From Thermoplasmata archaeon (GTDB taxonomy: Archaea > Thermoplasmatota > Thermoplasmata > Lutacidiplasmatales > UBA184): DNA of 6,252 nucleotides. The notes under the pieces are model-generated. The model worked only from the letters and a program-made list of their open reading frames with translations. It did no database searches and was not told the origin of the DNA. The stretch is taken from NCBI GenBank assembly GCA_030039525.1, contig JASHVI010000219.1:1-6252 (forward strand). Reading direction: 5' to 3'. Both the position numbers and the translations under genes were made by a program. Shown here in pieces: positions 3,955 through 6,252 of this stretch; within the stretch, counting starts at the first letter, position 1; each line of letters begins with the position of its first letter.

Positions 3955-6252
3955 ATGCGAGGGCGAGCGGGCCTCGGCATCTCCCTGGGCCTGGTCGTGA
4001 TCCTCCTGGTCACCGCGCTCCCCGCCGGCGGGGCGACCCCGTCCGCGCCGGACCGGAGCGGGACCGCCCTCGGGGGCCGGACCGCTGCCTCGCTGCCCTG
4101 CGGCAGTGACGGCTCGGTCTCGCTCTACCGGGGGAACGTCTCGGTAGAGGCCCCTTACGGGGCCTCCCCCTCCGTCGCCAACCGGACCGTCGCGGCCTCG
4201 TTCCGGTACGTGGAGCGGGTCGACCTCCTCGGCGCGACGGAGCTGCTCTGCAAGTCGGGGAACGCGACGGCCGTCTCGGGCGCCGGCGGCGGGTTCGCGC
4301 TCAACCTCACGCTCCCGTCGAAGAACTGCACCGCGCGGGGGTGCGAGACCTTCCTGGGGCCGTTCGGGCCCGTCTCCTTCCGGTGGGACGGCGCGACGCC
4401 CTCGGGGGACGTCGCGCGGGTGAGCCTCGCGGGGACGAACGTCTCCGTCGTCCTCACCGCGGCGCTCGCGAGCGTCGCGATCACGCCGGCGGACCGGCCC
4501 GTCGTGAGCGCGGACGCCCCGACGCCGCTCTCGGCGATCGGCTCCGCGGGAGACCGGGGTCCGTCGCCGGCGACGCTCCTCTGCCACTGGGTCGTCTCGG
4601 GGACCGGGTGGCGCGTGGTCGGCGGCGGGAGCACCCCCAACGCCACCGTCATCGCGGCGAACGGCGCGGGGCCGGGAACGGTGACGCTCTTCGCGAACGG
4701 CAGCTACAACGGGACGCGGATCGACCTCCCGCCGGCGCTCGACGAGCTCAGCGAGCTCCCCACCACCCTCGCCTCGGAGGTGCTCGGCCCGAGCGCCCTC
4801 GACGTGGGGGGTTCGATCGCCGTCACGGTGAACGGCTCGGGGGCCGCCGGATACGACTACTCGGCCACGCTCGCCCCGGGCCTCGGGCTCGCCCCGCGCG
4901 ACCTTTCGTGCAGCGTGGGCGCGCCGTCGGCCGCCTCGCGCGTCGCGGTCTCGTGCCGGGGTTCGGTCCGGTACCCCGTCGCGGGAACGGCCGAGCCGAC
5001 GGCGAACCTCACGAACGGCTACTCGGAGGCGAACTGGAGCTTCGCGGCGGTCACGGTCGCCCCCGCGATCGCCCTCTCCGTCGGACCCCAACCGGTGGAG
5101 GGGTACACCGGCTCCCCCACGGGCCTGGAGGTCTCCGTCCTCTCCGGGAGCGGGACGCCACCGTACGGCCCGGCCTGCTTCGCCCCTGGGACCGGGGCGA
5201 CCGTCTGCGCGACCGGCGGCGACGGCCCCTGGTCGCTCGCGTACACCTACGCGCGCGCCGGGAGCTACTCCGCGAACATCAGCCTCGCCGACTCCTCCGG
5301 GGCGAACCGCACCGTCGTCGTTCCGGTCCGGATCGCCGCCCCGCTCTCGGTGGGCCCGCTCTCCGTCCCGGACGGGGGGCTCGGCACCGGCGAGGGGGTC
5401 GCGATCGACGCGACCGTTGCCGGAGGGCTCCTTCCGGTCGACTACTGGTGGAACGGCTCCTCCCCCTCCGGCACGCTCGCCGATGGGCTCCTCGGGACCG
5501 ACGGGGCGATCGACCTCTCGTTCCGGCCGGTCACGGAGGGGCCCCAGACCCTCACCCTCACGGTCCGCGATGCGCTGGGGACGCGCGTCGCCGTCGAGGA
5601 GACGCTCGACGTCGGCGCCGGACCGGCCGAGGGGCTCGGCGTCGCGGGGTCGGCGGAGGTCGTCGCGGTCGCCGGCAGCCCGATCTCGGTGCCGATCAAC
5701 GCGCTCGACTCCCTCGGGGAGGCCGACGGCTCCTTCTCCGCCCCCCTCACCGTGGCCGTCACCGGCCCCGCCGGCGCGGGGGCCCCCGGGATCTCCGATG
5801 CCGCGGGCCCGCTCGCGGCCTCCGGGGGATCCTACGAGGTCCCGGCGGATGCGTGGAGCTCGGGGAGCCTCGCGATCGGCTTCGTCGCAAACGCCTCCGG
5901 CGCCTGGCTCCTCTCGCTCCAGTGCCCGGAGCTCGGGAGCGCCGGCGCGCTCCTCGTCCCGGTGACCGTCGCCCCGGACGCCCGGCACCCGGTCCTCGTC
6001 GATCCGCGCTCGATCGCGGCCGCCGCGGGCGCGAGCGCGACCCTGTACGGGATCCAGGACCGGTTCGGCAACCCGATCCTCTCCGGGTACGTCGTCGTGC
6101 GCTCCGTCTTCCCGAGCGGGACCGTCGTGGAGGACTCGCCGGTGCTCGACGCCTCGGGCGTGGGGGAGGTCTGGGTCAACTTCTCCTCGATCAACGGCGC
6201 CGGCGGCACGGTCCTCGTCACCGACGAGTACGGCGACCCGTTGCTGCCCCCG
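3955..6252 (+). CDS. Large secreted surface protein with Ig/PKD-like domains (3' end outside window)
   Basis: The frame is open from ATG 3955 through the last base (766 codons, no stop), so the C-terminus and any membrane anchor lie beyond the window. Residues 1-27 form a signal peptide: basic start MRGR, hydrophobic GLVVILLVTAL, likely cleavage after AGGA. An N-terminal region to about 165 holds four cysteines (49, 99, 125, 130). Residues 166-370 contain further beta-rich material with C210, C319 and C334. About 371-462 and 463-554 look like two PKD/Ig-like units, with GTPPYGPAC and GGLLPVDYWWNGS in equivalent places and GSYSANISLADSSG / PQTLTLTVRDALG as their closing strands. Residues about 675-766, with SATLYGIQDRFGNPILSGYVVV, resemble an invasin-type Big_1 domain. 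Seventeen N-X-S/T sequons point to heavy N-glycosylation. It is probably a cell-surface or S-layer-associated adhesin-like protein; no enzyme motif is visible. Codon use is extremely GC-biased and consistent along its length, unlike the secreted gene upstream. Confidence 0.88.
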   Translation, partial: MRGRAGLGISLGLVVILLVTALPAGGATPSAPDRSGTALGGRTAASLPCGSDGSVSLYRGNVSVEAPYGASPSVANRTVAASFRYVERVDLLGATELLCKSGNATAVSGAGGGFALNLTLPSKNCTARGCETFLGPFGPVSFRWDGATPSGDVARVSLAGTNVSVVLTAALASVAITPADRPVVSADAPTPLSAIGSAGDRGPSPATLLCHWVVSGTGWRVVGGGSTPNATVIAANGAGPGTVTLFANGSYNGTRIDLPPALDELSELPTTLASEVLGPSALDVGGSIAVTVNGSGAAGYDYSATLAPGLGLAPRDLSCSVGAPSAASRVAVSCRGSVRYPVAGTAEPTANLTNGYSEANWSFAAVTVAPAIALSVGPQPVEGYTGSPTGLEVSVLSGSGTPPYGPACFAPGTGATVCATGGDGPWSLAYTYARAGSYSANISLADSSGANRTVVVPVRIAAPLSVGPLSVPDGGLGTGEGVAIDATVAGGLLPVDYWWNGSSPSGTLADGLLGTDGAIDLSFRPVTEGPQTLTLTVRDALGTRVAVEETLDVGAGPAEGLGVAGSAEVVAVAGSPISVPINALDSLGEADGSFSAPLTVAVTGPAGAGAPGISDAAGPLAASGGSYEVPADAWSSGSLAIGFVANASGAWLLSLQCPELGSAGALLVPVTVAPDARHPVLVDPRSIAAAAGASATLYGIQDRFGNPILSGYVVVRSVFPSGTVVEDSPVLDASGVGEVWVNFSSINGAGGTVLVTDEYGDPLLPP

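Noticed and set aside
3642..4109. A 155-codon + strand frame in the non-coding interval
   Set aside because: It is Arg/Pro/Gly-rich, runs through several inverted repeats and overlaps the signal peptide coding of the surface protein by over 150 bases.
3904..5988. A 694-codon open frame on the minus strand opposite the large surface gene
   Set aside because: Its product is a low-complexity string of Arg, Gly, Glu, Asp and Pro without domain or signal. The + strand frame has a signal peptide, sequons and recognisable beta domains. With nearly every third codon base G or C, the antisense frame lacks stops by composition alone.

Overview
This is a very GC-rich window, about 75-80% G+C in its outer parts by hand counts of sample 60-base lines. 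It most likely comes from an archaeon, and a high-GC Thermoplasmatota-like lineage is my best guess. The grounds are the gene families (archaeal-type 2'-5' RNA ligase/cyclic phosphodiesterase, AbrB-type VapB with PIN-domain VapC), two secreted proteins unusually dense in N-X-S/T glycosylation sequons, weak or absent Shine-Dalgarno sites, and AT-containing TATA-like boxes about 25-35 bases upstream of several starts. No rRNA, tRNA or universal marker is present, so the assignment is an inference.

Layout: all supported genes are on the + strand. (1) Bases 1-789 are the 3' part of a gene whose start lies before the window; it shows a winged-helix-like stretch followed by a probable PD-(D/E)XK-type nuclease fold. 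(2) Bases 798-1442 encode a ThpR/LigT-like protein with both HxTx motifs, coupled to the gene before it by an 8-base gap, and with an unusual low-complexity C-terminal tail. (3) Bases 1446-2052 are a vapB-vapC toxin-antitoxin pair with a 26-base overlap, preceded by a TATA-like box and a 10-base tandem direct repeat that looks like an operator. (4) Bases 2200-2565 encode a VOC (glyoxalase-fold) protein. (5) Bases 2691-3602 encode a secreted, probably N-glycosylated protein of no family I recognise. (6) Bases 3603-3954 are non-coding and rich in inverted repeats. (7) From 3955 to the window end runs the N-terminal 766 residues of a large secreted surface protein with a signal peptide and a series of Ig/PKD-like and Big_1-like beta domains.

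Base composition divides the window into three. Genes 1-2 and gene 7 are extremely GC-rich. The block from vapB to the orphan secreted protein (about 1446-3640) falls to about 57-68% in sampled lines. This suggests that the toxin-antitoxin pair, the VOC gene and the orphan secreted protein are accessory or more recently acquired material between older chromosomal genes. No transposase, integrase, CRISPR array or tRNA attachment site is visible. The genes do not form an obvious single pathway. The most useful leads are the orphan glycoprotein, the wHTH-nuclease protein, the vapBC promoter repeat and the structured non-coding DNA.
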